From DATIJJ01 sp035478255 (GTDB lineage: Bacteria; Pseudomonadota; Gammaproteobacteria; DSM-16500): DNA of 15,201 nucleotides. The translations under genes and the position numbers were made by a program. The DNA lies in NCBI GenBank assembly GCA_035478255.1, contig DATIJV010000154.1:1-15201 (forward strand), written 5' to 3'. Positions within the stretch are counted from its first letter, which is position 1, and each line of letters starts with the position of its first letter. Under the pieces are notes generated by a model. That model searched no databases and was not told where the DNA came from. It saw nothing but the letters and a program-made list of their open reading frames with translations. This document shows, in pieces, positions 1 to 7,635 of the stretch.

Positions 1-223
1 ACGGCTCCTGCAACATTATCATTTACAATTTCAATTTCGCGCCAGTGACTATATAGTGAAACAATCCCATTTTGTTCTTATTTTGAACAAATCTGCTAAA
101 ATTCCAGGATATTTTTTACTCCATATTATATACTTTAACTAAAGCTATCCCTATTTTGCATAATAGCAGAAACAGCATAATCTGCTGATTTTATTCATTA
201 TTAAGATATAATGAGGCAGCAAC
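1..223. other. Upstream region of the pilus ATPase gene, no gene recognised
   Basis: I see no supportable gene here. Frame 2 of the plus strand is open from the left edge to a stop near 140, but the 46 residues resemble nothing I recognise. A minus-strand frame that is open to the left edge has no start codon after its last stop. The stretch is AT-rich and must hold the promoter of the pilus genes if they are transcribed from here. TATACT at 129-134 is a possible -10 box, but it has no convincing -35 partner. GAGG at 213-216, seven bases before the ATG at 224, is the ribosome binding site of the next gene. Confidence 0.4.
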
Positions 224-1822
224 ATGGCAGAAGTCATCTCTCCTGGAAGCGCGGCTGATAACCAAGAACAATTGCGTCTCTTGGAGCAATTTGCATCAGC
301 AACCCTGACCAAAGTTTTAAACAGCCAGGCGGACCTTGATTCAAAAGACCGTGTCATGGATGAAATGCTTGCCTGGTGCAAAGACCAGCATAATATAGTC
401 GTTTTAAGAAGCGCGACTATTCTGTCCTCTGACCCAACTTCCCGTACTGTACAAAATTGCAAGTCGCTTATGCTCAGTAAAGGGATCCATCCCGGACAAG
501 TTTTTGCTGCTACAAATTCATTGATCAAATTGTTATTAGCAAGCGGCCAGGAAGAAGATACTGTCAAGAAACAAAAAGGTGAAACTTCAGCAACTTTTAG
601 TGATCAACAAAGACATTTACGTGATCTGGTTTTTGAGGCGGTCCAACAAAATGTCAGTGATATTCATATTCAGGTTCGACAAACTTATACAAAAATTCGC
701 ATGCGTCAACATGGCGAATTGCGCGTTTATGCTGAATGGTCTGAAAAACTTGGGCGAGAGTTAGCTTCTGTTGCTTTTAATAAAGAAACAGATCATGCCA
801 CTTCGCATTTTAATCCTCTGGTTCCGCAAGATGCTTCCATGCCATTAAAAATTAATGGTCGTGATATCCGCCTGCGTTTGGCGAGTGTTCCAGCGCATGG
901 CGGTTTTGATATGGTCATGCGTATTCTGGCAACAGGCGAGGAACGGGTAAAATCCTTAGAAGATTTGGGTTATACATCAAATCAGGTTGATATTATTAAA
1001 ATGGCGCTGAAATTACCTTTCGGCGCGATTATTGTGGCAGGGCCTACGGGTTCGGGTAAAACCACAACACTTGCTGCCTGCATGGAAATGGTAGAAGCGA
1101 CACAAAAATTGTATTCGATAGAAGATCCTGTTGAAAAAGTAGTGGAAGAAGCGACACAAGTTCCCGTGAATACTGAAAAAGAAGATCGTAGTTTTGCGAG
1201 CATGGGCCGCGCGGCTTTACGTATGGATCCTGATGTCATTATTCTCGGTGAAATGCGTGATGAAGATACAGCACATGTGATGGTGCGTGCCTCGATCACC
1301 GGCCACTTGGTATTAACGACTCTACACACCAATCGCGCAACGGCCATTATTACCCGCCTGGTCGATATGGGTATCTCGCCAGTTATGTTGAGCGACAGCA
1401 GTGTTTTGCGATGCTTGATGTGTCAACGGCTTGTGCCAGTCGTTTGCCAAAAATGCGCCATTTCTTTGCGAAGCTCTCCCAAACATCAAGCATTTATTTC
1501 GGATTGGGAAGCCGTTTTAGGAAAAGAAATTATTGATAGCGCGCGTGCTCGGGGCCCCGGTTGTCCGAGCTGTCATGGCAGTGCAGTAGGCGGTCGAACA
1601 GTCGTCGCAGAAGTCATTTGGGTTGACGAAGAAGGTCGTCAATTTATTCAGAAAGGTGATACGCTTAATTGGGAAAAATATTTATTGGAAAACGGCTGGA
1701 TGGATTTTCATGCGCGCGCGGTGCAACTGATAAAAGAAGGATTATGCGATCCTTTTGATGCGGAAAAAGTTGTCGGACCTATTAACGAAGCAACAAAAGC
1801 AAGCGTATATAAATATAATTGA
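224..1822 (+). CDS. pilQ: Type IVb pilus assembly ATPase (GspE/PulE family, R64 PilQ-like)
   Basis: A cytoplasmic secretion ATPase that would power pilus assembly at the inner membrane. In this 532-residue protein a SDIHIQ segment at 145-150 matches the N2 domain of GspE-type ATPases. The Walker A box GPTGSGKT is at 273-280. The Walker B region DPDVIILGEMRDED is at 335-348, with the likely catalytic glutamate at 343. The histidine-box segment TGHLVLTTLHTNRA starts at 359. A tetracysteine zinc motif (C408, C411, C447, C450), typical of assembly ATPases rather than PilT-type retraction ATPases, is complete. GAGG at 213-216 supports the ATG at 224. The platform-protein gene follows 19 bp after the stop. 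The name follows the R64 thin-pilus system and must not be confused with the secretin called PilQ in type IVa pili. The family is certain; the R64-type assignment rests mainly on the neighbouring pilN, pilO and pilP genes. Confidence 0.93.
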   Translation: MAEVISPGSAADNQEQLRLLEQFASATLTKVLNSQADLDSKDRVMDEMLAWCKDQHNIVVLRSATILSSDPTSRTVQNCKSLMLSKGIHPGQVFAATNSLIKLLLASGQEEDTVKKQKGETSATFSDQQRHLRDLVFEAVQQNVSDIHIQVRQTYTKIRMRQHGELRVYAEWSEKLGRELASVAFNKETDHATSHFNPLVPQDASMPLKINGRDIRLRLASVPAHGGFDMVMRILATGEERVKSLEDLGYTSNQVDIIKMALKLPFGAIIVAGPTGSGKTTTLAACMEMVEATQKLYSIEDPVEKVVEEATQVPVNTEKEDRSFASMGRAALRMDPDVIILGEMRDEDTAHVMVRASITGHLVLTTLHTNRATAIITRLVDMGISPVMLSDSSVLRCLMCQRLVPVVCQKCAISLRSSPKHQAFISDWEAVLGKEIIDSARARGPGCPSCHGSAVGGRTVVAEVIWVDEEGRQFIQKGDTLNWEKYLLENGWMDFHARAVQLIKEGLCDPFDAEKVVGPINEATKASVYKYN

Positions 1823-1841
1823 GGTATATGAGGTATATATA

Positions 1842-2900
1842 GTGGCTGAATCAATAGATGTCTCAATCTTGGGTGCCCGAATTCTGCATCGTTTGAAGAA
1901 ACTGCAATTTGGCCAAACAAAGCAGTTAGCGTTTCTCGAAGATTTTTATTTATTAATGAATGACGGCATCCCTGCTAATCGTGCGATTGAAATGATGGCG
2001 CAGGCGACAACGGGAATGACTCGTGAGGTAGCGCTTTCTATCTCGCAAAAAATTTCTGAAGGGCAAGCACTCGCTGATGGAATGCGAGACTGGTTTGCAA
2101 TTAATATCGTAGAAATTATTCGGGTCGGTGAAGAAGGCGGCGCATTAACTGAAACATTGAAATCAGCGATCAAAACTCTCGCGCAGCAAAGCGGTGCAAT
2201 CGGCGCTGTATTCAGTGCCATGACTTATCCGGTAATCGTTATTGTGATGGCGTGTGCGATTATTGTTTACTTGAATAATGGTGTTTTTGAACAATTTAAA
2301 CAAATCAAACCCATCGCAGAATGGCCGCAAGCAGGCCGCGATCTGGTTAATATGGCTGACCTGATCGAGAATTGGTGGTGGTTGATCATTGTGATTTTAA
2401 TCGGTTCGACGATTATGTTTCGCCGATTAATGAGTAATTACGTCGGAGAACTTCGTCCGCTGCTTGATAAGTTTCCACCTTTTAATCTCTATCGGCGTTT
2501 TGCTGCAGCACGTTTGATGGAAACTTTAGGCTTGCTCGTTGCCAACGGTGTTGTCTTCAAAAGTGCATTAAAAGTCATGCAATATCAAGCTAATCCTTAC
2601 ATTGCTTCACATCTTGTGATGATGGAACATTTAATGGCGATGGGTAAAGGAAATATTGCAGATGTGTTATCAACCGGTTTAATAGGGGATAATGACATTT
2701 TGCGTTTGCGTGTGATGGCAGAAGTGAAGGGCTTTGAACATGGTTTGATACGGATGGGTATTTTGGGCGGCGAGCAAAGTTTAAAAACCCTGAAGCTTGT
2801 TTCAAAAATATTAGGCGGTGTACTGCTTTTATTGGGCGGTGTTTTGATTATTGTTATCATCAGAGGAATTTATCTGACAGGCATGGCGATGGGACAATAG
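1842..2900 (+). CDS. pilR: Type IVb pilus inner-membrane platform protein (GspF/PilC family, PilR-like)
   Basis: Polytopic inner-membrane protein of the GspF family that should couple the ATPase to pilin insertion. I prefer the GTG at 1842, giving 352 residues. GAGG at 1830-1833 sits eight bases before it, and the in-frame ATG at 1755 would overlap the ATPase gene by 68 bp and add a non-conserved tail. The RVGEEGGALTETL stretch near 94-106 is typical of the cytoplasmic GspF repeat. Membrane segments are predicted around 121-143, 178-193 and 324-346, the usual three. The stop is two bases before the next gene's start. The 5' side has a doubled gaggtatat (1821-1829 and 1830-1838), so two ribosome binding sites are possible. 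Family assignment is strong; the exact start is an inference. Confidence 0.88.
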   Translation: MAESIDVSILGARILHRLKKLQFGQTKQLAFLEDFYLLMNDGIPANRAIEMMAQATTGMTREVALSISQKISEGQALADGMRDWFAINIVEIIRVGEEGGALTETLKSAIKTLAQQSGAIGAVFSAMTYPVIVIVMACAIIVYLNNGVFEQFKQIKPIAEWPQAGRDLVNMADLIENWWWLIIVILIGSTIMFRRLMSNYVGELRPLLDKFPPFNLYRRFAAARLMETLGLLVANGVVFKSALKVMQYQANPYIASHLVMMEHLMAMGKGNIADVLSTGLIGDNDILRLRVMAEVKGFEHGLIRMGILGGEQSLKTLKLVSKILGGVLLLLGGVLIIVIIRGIYLTGMAMGQ

Positions 2901-2902
2901 AT

Positions 2903-3772
2903 ATGAAGCAACTGTATTCTGTCCGCGGTATCACTTTATTAGAAATCATGTTAGTGCTTGCAATTGCTATCAGTTTATTCGCATTTAGCCTAAAAGTGTA
3001 TGAGCAATTTAAATTTCAAGCGGATGAGCAAAAGATTTTAGCCAATGTGAACCAGCTGTTTCAGGGGCTTGAAGGAATGTATTATGCAAGTTGCAGGCGA
3101 GTTCTCGACACAGATTCAACTATACAATCAAATGGAATGCTGGATCCGATCGTCGCAGACAGTGGCGGCTCAAGCAAAGTATTATCTGTCAGAAAGGATT
3201 TAATCACGCCTGGATTTATTTCTTCTGCGAGCTGGCAGCCCAATAATCCTCTTTTAGATAATACGACAACAGAGCAAGGTTATTTTATACAATTTAATCG
3301 TGTGCAGCCTGGCGGAACGGATCCTGTGATGAGTGTGTTTACATGCACAGGATTTGGTTCACCGCCTATGTGTGATACAAGGGGCGAAGCTGTTTTAAGT
3401 TCGAGTTCTCCGCCGTCAGCCCAATCGCGCGTTGTTCTCTGGACTGCGCAGGTGGCAGTCAAGTTAAATGATTCACTGACCAATACGCAATGGACACAAT
3501 TAAAAAACGATATGAACGCAGATTGTATTTCGACTTTGTCAGGCGACATCATCACGCCTTGTACATCTTCTCCTTCTCAATCAGGATATCTTGTCTGGAC
3601 CAGAATGCCGAGCGCTTATCATCCCAATATCACAAGTGATTATTGGACATCGACTCCTTATGTGAAACAATTTAATCAACAATATACGAATGATCCTATG
3701 GCGACTTTAAGCGGTGTGACGGATGAAGCCGGGAACTGGTATAATCCATTTAATTATTTATGCGGCGGATAA
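2903..3772 (+). CDS. Type IV prepilin-like protein, large, six cysteines
   Basis: A pilin-like subunit. The N-terminus MKQLYSVRG|ITLLE is a type IV prepilin leader: nine residues, glycine at -1 and glutamate at +5, then a hydrophobic stretch to about residue 29. It would be cut by a prepilin peptidase that is not encoded in this window. The mature protein of 280 residues is much larger than ordinary major pilins (roughly 150-200). The globular part is rich in Ser, Thr, Asn and Pro, with cysteines at 64, 148, 157, 208, 220 and 287, enough for three disulfides in the periplasm. It ends with CGG. It starts two bases after pilR, with GGGA at 2891-2894 as a fair ribosome binding site. It could be the PilS-like major pilin or a minor/tip pilin. 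The prepilin signature is clear; which role it plays is not. Confidence 0.82.
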   Translation: MKQLYSVRGITLLEIMLVLAIAISLFAFSLKVYEQFKFQADEQKILANVNQLFQGLEGMYYASCRRVLDTDSTIQSNGMLDPIVADSGGSSKVLSVRKDLITPGFISSASWQPNNPLLDNTTTEQGYFIQFNRVQPGGTDPVMSVFTCTGFGSPPMCDTRGEAVLSSSSPPSAQSRVVLWTAQVAVKLNDSLTNTQWTQLKNDMNADCISTLSGDIITPCTSSPSQSGYLVWTRMPSAYHPNITSDYWTSTPYVKQFNQQYTNDPMATLSGVTDEAGNWYNPFNYLCGG

Positions 3773-3776
3773 GAGT

Positions 3777-4835
3777 ATGCTGACTTTTCAAAAAACAAAA
3801 GGCGTGACGCTGCTAGAAATTATGCTTGTGCTTGCTATTGCAAGTTCTTTGCTTGTTTTAGTGTTAAATTATACTACGCAAAAATCTGATGAATTACGCC
3901 GTGACAAAACCGTTATACAAATGCAGCAAATTTTAAATGCGGGCATGAGTTTTTACGTGACTAATTCTTTTTGGCCGCTAAAAAGTGCGGTTATTACCGA
4001 TACAAAATGCGGAACAAGCACCTGGACTGATCTCAGCGCTCTTAAACCGTATTATCTACCGAATGCATTCAACAATAATCCTTACGGTAATTCCTATAAT
4101 ATTAATTGCAACAATTCAACGAATGGCGGCGGATTTTATGTTTATACGACGGCAAATAGTCCGGCGAATGCAGCCATTATTGCGGGACGATTGCCTCTGG
4201 CTTATCGGACTACGACACCGGTATCATCTCTGACGCCGAGCGCTTGTACGACAGGAAATACTTGCACGGTTGTTGTGGCAAACGTTAATATTCCCGGACA
4301 AAATTTAAATAATGCGCGCTCAGTTAATTTTGCGGGTGTTTATTACAGCGGATCTTGTGTACCGGCGCCTAATTGTCCTCCGAACATGAAACCCGATATT
4401 ATGGTGATGCCAGCGTCAGTGAGTGGTATCTATGATCCGCCCTCCTGTACGGGTTCTGATCCATCGACTTGCACAGCAACTGCTTATCCACTGAGTAGTT
4501 TTACAGCGTTTGCACGCGGTGATAGCAGCGGGAATCCAACCTCTACAGCTGCTCCGTTTGATTGTACGTACACGCAAACAGCCTCGACAGAAGCCTGTTT
4601 ATTGACAGGCAGCAGTTTCATCATGCCGACTGATGGAACAAGATATTGGAGAGTCTGTCTTGCGGTAATTACAGAAAAAGGGATAGCTTTCCCTTCAAGT
4701 GCTGCGGTAGAAAACCAACATGGAAAATTAATGGGAAGTGTTGTTGCAATTACGCGTTGTGTTCCCAATAACGGCGGTGAAGTGCCATCCGGTAGTATTG
4801 ATGTATGGCAAAATAATACTGCAAAACAGCCTTAA
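3777..4835 (+). CDS. Second type IV prepilin-like protein, twelve cysteines (PilV-like minor pilin or adhesin?)
   Basis: The real start is the ATG at 3777, giving 352 residues. An in-frame ATG at 3723 would put 18 extra residues before the leader and overlap the previous gene. The leader MLTFQKTKG|VTLLE again has nine residues, G at -1 and E at +5. Residues 11-21 (TLLEIMLVLAI) match the preceding prepilin exactly, so the two share an assembly signal, while the rest differs. A segment NPYGNSY at 101-107 recalls the NPWGNPY-type motif of GspG pseudopilins and some minor pilins. Twelve cysteines are spread over the globular part, an unusually high number that suggests several disulfides. In R64 the second pilin-like gene (pilV) encodes the tip adhesin; by size and position that role is plausible but unproven. 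No shufflon-like inverted repeats or recombinase gene are visible next to its 3' end. Confidence 0.82.
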   Translation: MLTFQKTKGVTLLEIMLVLAIASSLLVLVLNYTTQKSDELRRDKTVIQMQQILNAGMSFYVTNSFWPLKSAVITDTKCGTSTWTDLSALKPYYLPNAFNNNPYGNSYNINCNNSTNGGGFYVYTTANSPANAAIIAGRLPLAYRTTTPVSSLTPSACTTGNTCTVVVANVNIPGQNLNNARSVNFAGVYYSGSCVPAPNCPPNMKPDIMVMPASVSGIYDPPSCTGSDPSTCTATAYPLSSFTAFARGDSSGNPTSTAAPFDCTYTQTASTEACLLTGSSFIMPTDGTRYWRVCLAVITEKGIAFPSSAAVENQHGKLMGSVVAITRCVPNNGGEVPSGSIDVWQNNTAKQP

Positions 4836-4857
4836 CAGACTCTTAGCCCGTATCGAC

Positions 4858-4886
4858 TTGAATTATTGTATAACATGTGTTATACA
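4858..4886 (+). promoter_or_regulatory. Promoter of the antitoxin gene
   Basis: TTGAAT (4858-4863) and TATACA (4881-4886) are separated by exactly 17 bp, a good sigma-70 type promoter by eye. Transcription would start near 4892, giving a leader of about 15 bases that contains the ribosome binding site AGAGGTG at 4894-4900. Confidence 0.6.
4868..4885. promoter_or_regulatory. Palindromic operator overlapping the antitoxin promoter
   Basis: GTATAACATGTGTTATAC is an inverted repeat with perfect 8-bp arms around a TG centre. It covers the promoter spacer and most of the -10 box. This is the usual layout for autorepression by ribbon-helix-helix antitoxins, so the downstream RelB/DinJ-type protein is the likely ligand. 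The binding itself is inferred. Confidence 0.6.
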
Positions 4887-4906
4887 TATTCATAGAGGTG
4901 ATTTTT

Positions 4907-5161
4907 ATGCATAAAGTAGCAACAATTAATACCCGTATAGAACCTAAACTCAAAACACGAGCTGAAACAATTTTGCGTAAAGTAGGGTTGACGTCTGCCG
5001 AAGCAGTAAGACTATTCTATATGCAAGTTTGCCTAAATAATGGCTTGCCATTTGAAGTTAAAATTCCGAATAAGGAAACTATTAAAGCAATGAATAGTGC
5101 CGACAAGCGAAAAACTCATAAAGCCAAAAGTGTGGATGATTTATTCGAAGTTTTAGGATAA
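4907..5161 (+). CDS. RelB/DinJ family antitoxin, without an adjacent toxin gene
   Basis: An 84-residue protein starting MHKVATINTRIEPKLK. I chose the ATG at 4907 because AGAGGTG precedes it by six bases; an upstream in-frame ATG at 4877 lies inside the operator. The N-terminal half (about 1-48) has the RelB/DinJ ribbon-helix-helix pattern: a short beta strand (VATINTRIEP), a first helix (KLKTRAETILRKVGL), then TSAEAVRLFYMQVCLNNGLPFE. The C-terminal half is charged and ends VDDLFEVLG, as expected for the toxin-wrapping tail. Family knowledge says such proteins neutralise RelE/YafQ-type mRNA endonucleases encoded directly downstream. Here the next 20 bases are a T-rich spacer, followed by a palindromic repeat, and no toxin-sized frame follows. 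It is therefore an orphan antitoxin, a remnant, or a partner of a toxin elsewhere. Its own promoter suggests it is transcribed independently of the pilus genes. Confidence 0.85.
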   Translation: MHKVATINTRIEPKLKTRAETILRKVGLTSAEAVRLFYMQVCLNNGLPFEVKIPNKETIKAMNSADKRKTHKAKSVDDLFEVLG

Positions 5162-5182
5162 ATTCGTGTTTTTTGTTTTTTT

Positions 5183-5325
5183 ACCTCCTTCCCCTTTCCC
5201 CTTCCTCCAAACGAAAAGCGCGTTTAGAGGAAGGGGGACGCTTCGATGCAGATGCGCTAAATTAGAACGTCCCCCTTCCTCCAAGCGTGCTTTTCGCTTG
5301 GAGGAAGGGGAAAGGGGAAGGAGGT
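5183..5325 (+). repeat. Palindromic cloverleaf repeat, copy A (143 bp)
   Basis: It begins ACCTCCTTCCCC and ends with the reverse complement, GGGGAAGGAGGT. Outer arms of about 19 bp pair with each other. Inside are two smaller hairpins with tips near 5215 and 5292. Between them is an asymmetric 27-nt core at 5241-5267 that sets the orientation (CTTCGATG...AAATTAGAA here). The left inner hairpin carries AAACG/CGTTT, where copies B-left and C-left have AAGCG/CGCTT, so that base pair has changed on both sides. The element contains no plausible gene. It lies between the antitoxin and the pilL-N-O-P operon. Resemblance in concept to ERIC/REP-type intergenic repeats or MITEs is an inference; no transposase is seen. 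Confidence 0.9.
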
Positions 5326-5563
5326 CAAAATAAAGAACCACGAGACTGTCACCGAATACTTGCGAACAGGGACACATTCTGATTTATTTTAAAAAAGGGA
5401 TTTGCCCACAGGTTTGTCTGAAGGACCAAATTTTTAATGAGAATCTTTCGTTTTAAAATTATTTAGAGATTTTGAACAGGCTCTTACACATTTTAAATAA
5501 ATCGCTTATACTGATTTTTAATCAGGAATTTCTTGAGATAGGCATATATTATGGAGTATCACA
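5326..5563. other. Intergenic region upstream of the pilL-N-O-P operon
   Basis: No gene is supportable in these 238 bases. The first part (5345-5390) contains CACCGAATACTT (5350-5361), whose reverse complement recurs at 15117-15128 beside repeat copy C, and a GGGACACATTCTGATTT stretch; both could be debris of an older insertion. The second part is AT-rich and holds a probable promoter at 5483-5512. The leader then runs to GGAG at 5552-5555, eight bases before the ATG at 5564. Confidence 0.5.
5483..5512 (+). promoter_or_regulatory. Candidate promoter of the pilL-N-O-P operon
   Basis: CTTACA (5483-5488) and TATACT (5507-5512) are 18 bp apart and match the sigma-70 consensus at four and five of six positions. 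Transcription would start about 45 bases before the pilL-like gene. An alternative -35, TTGAAC at 5472-5477, has a poorer -10 partner. This is a by-eye prediction only. Confidence 0.38.
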
Positions 5564-6001
5564 ATGAAGTGCCTTATTGCTAAAATAAATTTTTTTTTAT
5601 TATTGATATTTCCTATCCTTTCATTTGCTGGCTGGCAAGTCGCAAAACCTGGCGCGGCTGTTCCCAGCGAACCTTTTTTTCAGGCTGGAACACAACAAAA
5701 TGCACCTTTTATTCCAACTTATGGGAGCGGCGCATTTCCCAATAAATTTGCGACAATTGGACGTCCAGCTGCAGTGTATGCCATTAGTGTCAGTGGCTCA
5801 CTCAAAGAAAATCTGGAAAGAATTATGGATAGATATCATTGGCGAGTGATCTGGAAAGTTCCGTATGACTATAATTTCGATGGTCGTGTGACAGGCTCCA
5901 GTTTGCCCAACGTGATTGAAAAATTATTACAACCTTTTCCATTGCAAGCACGCATGTATATGTCTAACCGTACCATGACAGTCGTACCGAGGAAGCCATG
6001 A
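5564..6001 (+). CDS. pilL: Short PilL/TcpQ-like periplasmic pilus protein
   Basis: A 145-residue exported protein. A signal peptide is visible at 1-22 (hydrophobic FFLLLIFPILSFA, cleavage likely before GW). After a Pro/Gly-rich linker, residues 72-142 (from YAISVSGSLKENLERI) have the pattern of the TcpQ C-terminal domain found in PilL of R64-type thin pili: a strand, a helix, W-x-V-x-W, then a V-x-G-S-x-x-x-V-I-x-x-L-L helix and a closing strand. Such small domains bind or stabilise the secretin. R64 PilL is longer with a separate N-terminal part, so this is a short form. It is the first gene of the block and overlaps pilN by ATGA (5998-6001), so the two are probably translationally coupled. 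The gene symbol is given by domain and position, and is less certain than those of its neighbours. Confidence 0.75.
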   Translation: MKCLIAKINFFLLLIFPILSFAGWQVAKPGAAVPSEPFFQAGTQQNAPFIPTYGSGAFPNKFATIGRPAAVYAISVSGSLKENLERIMDRYHWRVIWKVPYDYNFDGRVTGSSLPNVIEKLLQPFPLQARMYMSNRTMTVVPRKP

Positions 6002-7635
6002 CTTTTTGCACACGCGTTATCATTTTATTTATATCAATTCTGTTCTGTTTAACAGGGTGTAATTCACCAGTTTATAACCAGGCAGAAGCGAATGTGGCGG
6101 ATGTCGCTCAGCGTCAGTCAGAAGCTAAAGCACGCATGGTAGAAGCAGGCAGACCTGATCCGACGCTGATTATTAATCAGGGTCTTTATGTCGATCGCAC
6201 ACCCATTAGTATTTCCAGGCAACCATCGTGGCTTCGAAATCGTATTGTTTTACGAGGGGACCAATTACCTTTCTCCTTTTATGCCCGCACAGCAATAGAA
6301 GGCGGCGGTCGGAATATATTGTCGCATTATCAAACAGGTTTAAATGATAAAGTCACTGTTTCAATGAATTATACGGGGACCGTCAAAGGCGCTCTGGATT
6401 TATTAGCGGCCAATACCGGCTATAACTATTATGTGAATGGCAAGGATATTTACTGGCAGGCTTTTGTTACTAAAACATTTGATATTGCCTTTGTACCCGG
6501 ATCGTCTGACTACATGATGGGCAAAGCAGCAGGTGGTGGTTCATCCAGTGGCGGCGCATCCGGGGCAAGTGGAGGACCTTCTTCGGTTGCAACTATCTCG
6601 GGCTTTATTGATGATAGTGCTGCATCTCAATATAGCAATATGAAAGGGACATTATCGGTCTGGAAAGACCTGGAAACTTCGATCAAGCAATTGCTTTCTC
6701 CCGATGGCAAAGTCATGGTTTCTGAAGCGACAACATCTGTCACCGTTCGGGACCGCCTTGCCAATGTCAATTTAATATCCCGATTTATTAATAATGTGAA
6801 TAATAATTTATCCAAACAGGTTTTGGTGAAAGTTGAAATACTTCAGGTGACTTTAGAAAATGATTTTAACTTTGGTATTAACTGGAAGGTGATCCAAAGA
6901 GCATTTAATAATGGCACTTACAATTTGACTTCCCTCAATGGAACGCCGATTGCCATTACCAGTGTCACACAATTAACAGGAGGCCCAACCGTCGCGGGTG
7001 TAGCCAATTCTTTCATCAATAATGCAGGTGCAACAGATGGAGCGACGGGCGTTCAATCACTGATTAATGCATTGCAGCAACAAGGCAAAGTTTCTCTCGT
7101 GACGCAGCCGCAAGTGCTTTGTCAAAATAATCAAGTTTCTCAAATTCGATTGATTGAGCAGCAAGGCTATTTGCAAAGCGTTCAATCGACCAGTCTGGCG
7201 GGTGGTTCGGGAACATCGGGTACAGCAGCCATTACGTCACAGTTGACACCGGGTGCAGTCATTTCAGGCTTGACACTCTATGTGCTGCCTAAAATTTTAG
7301 GCAATAAAGTTTATTTGCAAGTGAATGCTGACTTATCAAACAATCAAGGGTTCCAAACGATTTCTTCCAATGGGCAACCCATTACTGCAGGCACAACACC
7401 CGCTGCAAATACCACGGCTATTCAGCTACCCACTGTACAGCAAAGACAATTTAATCAACGCAGCGTGATTTCATCAGGAGACACATTGATATTGGCAGGC
7501 TTTAGACAGGTGACAAACCATCTGGGCGCCCAGCAATTATTTGATTCTCAAGCGTTGGGAGGTAAAACAGCGCAACAAGTCAGCACAGAAACTGTGGTAT
7601 TAATTACGCCAATCATATTACATGGACTTGCATAA
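5998..7635 (+). CDS. pilN: PilN-type lipoprotein secretin of a type IVb pilus
   Basis: Outer-membrane pore through which the pilus leaves the cell. The 545-residue precursor has a lipoprotein signal with lipobox LTGC, so C21 would be lipidated, as in R64 PilN and BfpB. Residues 80-160 form the N-terminal periplasmic ring region. A Gly/Ser-rich linker lies at 179-197. Residues 215-300 resemble the secretin N1-type repeat (VMVSEATTSVTVRDRLANV; VLVKVEILQVTLENDFNFG). The secretin core runs from about 360 (QGKVSLVTQPQV) to 541, with SSGDTLILAGFRQV at 492-505 and the closing VVLITPIIL at 533-541. The start is fixed by the ATGA overlap with pilL. pilO begins immediately after the stop codon with no gap. 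Confidence in secretin identity is very high. Confidence 0.93.
   Translation: MTFCTRVIILFISILFCLTGCNSPVYNQAEANVADVAQRQSEAKARMVEAGRPDPTLIINQGLYVDRTPISISRQPSWLRNRIVLRGDQLPFSFYARTAIEGGGRNILSHYQTGLNDKVTVSMNYTGTVKGALDLLAANTGYNYYVNGKDIYWQAFVTKTFDIAFVPGSSDYMMGKAAGGGSSSGGASGASGGPSSVATISGFIDDSAASQYSNMKGTLSVWKDLETSIKQLLSPDGKVMVSEATTSVTVRDRLANVNLISRFINNVNNNLSKQVLVKVEILQVTLENDFNFGINWKVIQRAFNNGTYNLTSLNGTPIAITSVTQLTGGPTVAGVANSFINNAGATDGATGVQSLINALQQQGKVSLVTQPQVLCQNNQVSQIRLIEQQGYLQSVQSTSLAGGSGTSGTAAITSQLTPGAVISGLTLYVLPKILGNKVYLQVNADLSNNQGFQTISSNGQPITAGTTPAANTTAIQLPTVQQRQFNQRSVISSGDTLILAGFRQVTNHLGAQQLFDSQALGGKTAQQVSTETVVLITPIILHGLA

Noticed and set aside
207..212. TATAAT as a -10 box for the pilus ATPase gene
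   Set aside because: It directly abuts the ribosome binding site, so transcription would start downstream of GAGG, and no -35 box is found at the right distance.
1755..1841. Upstream ATG start for the PilR-like protein
   Set aside because: It would overlap the ATPase gene by 68 bp and add residues unlike the family, whereas the GTG at 1842 has a well-placed GAGG.
3723..3776. Upstream ATG start for the second prepilin
   Set aside because: It would bury the nine-residue leader behind 18 extra residues; the ATG at 3777 gives a leader of the same length as its neighbour's.
3650..4860. R64-like shufflon at the 3' end of the second prepilin
   Set aside because: No short inverted recombination sites, alternative C-terminal segments or tyrosine recombinase gene are seen after 4835.
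5153..5377. Open frame on the minus strand across repeat copy A, and similar frames in the other copies
   Set aside because: It is made almost entirely of the palindromic repeat, has no ribosome binding site, and its low-complexity product reflects the polypurine arms.
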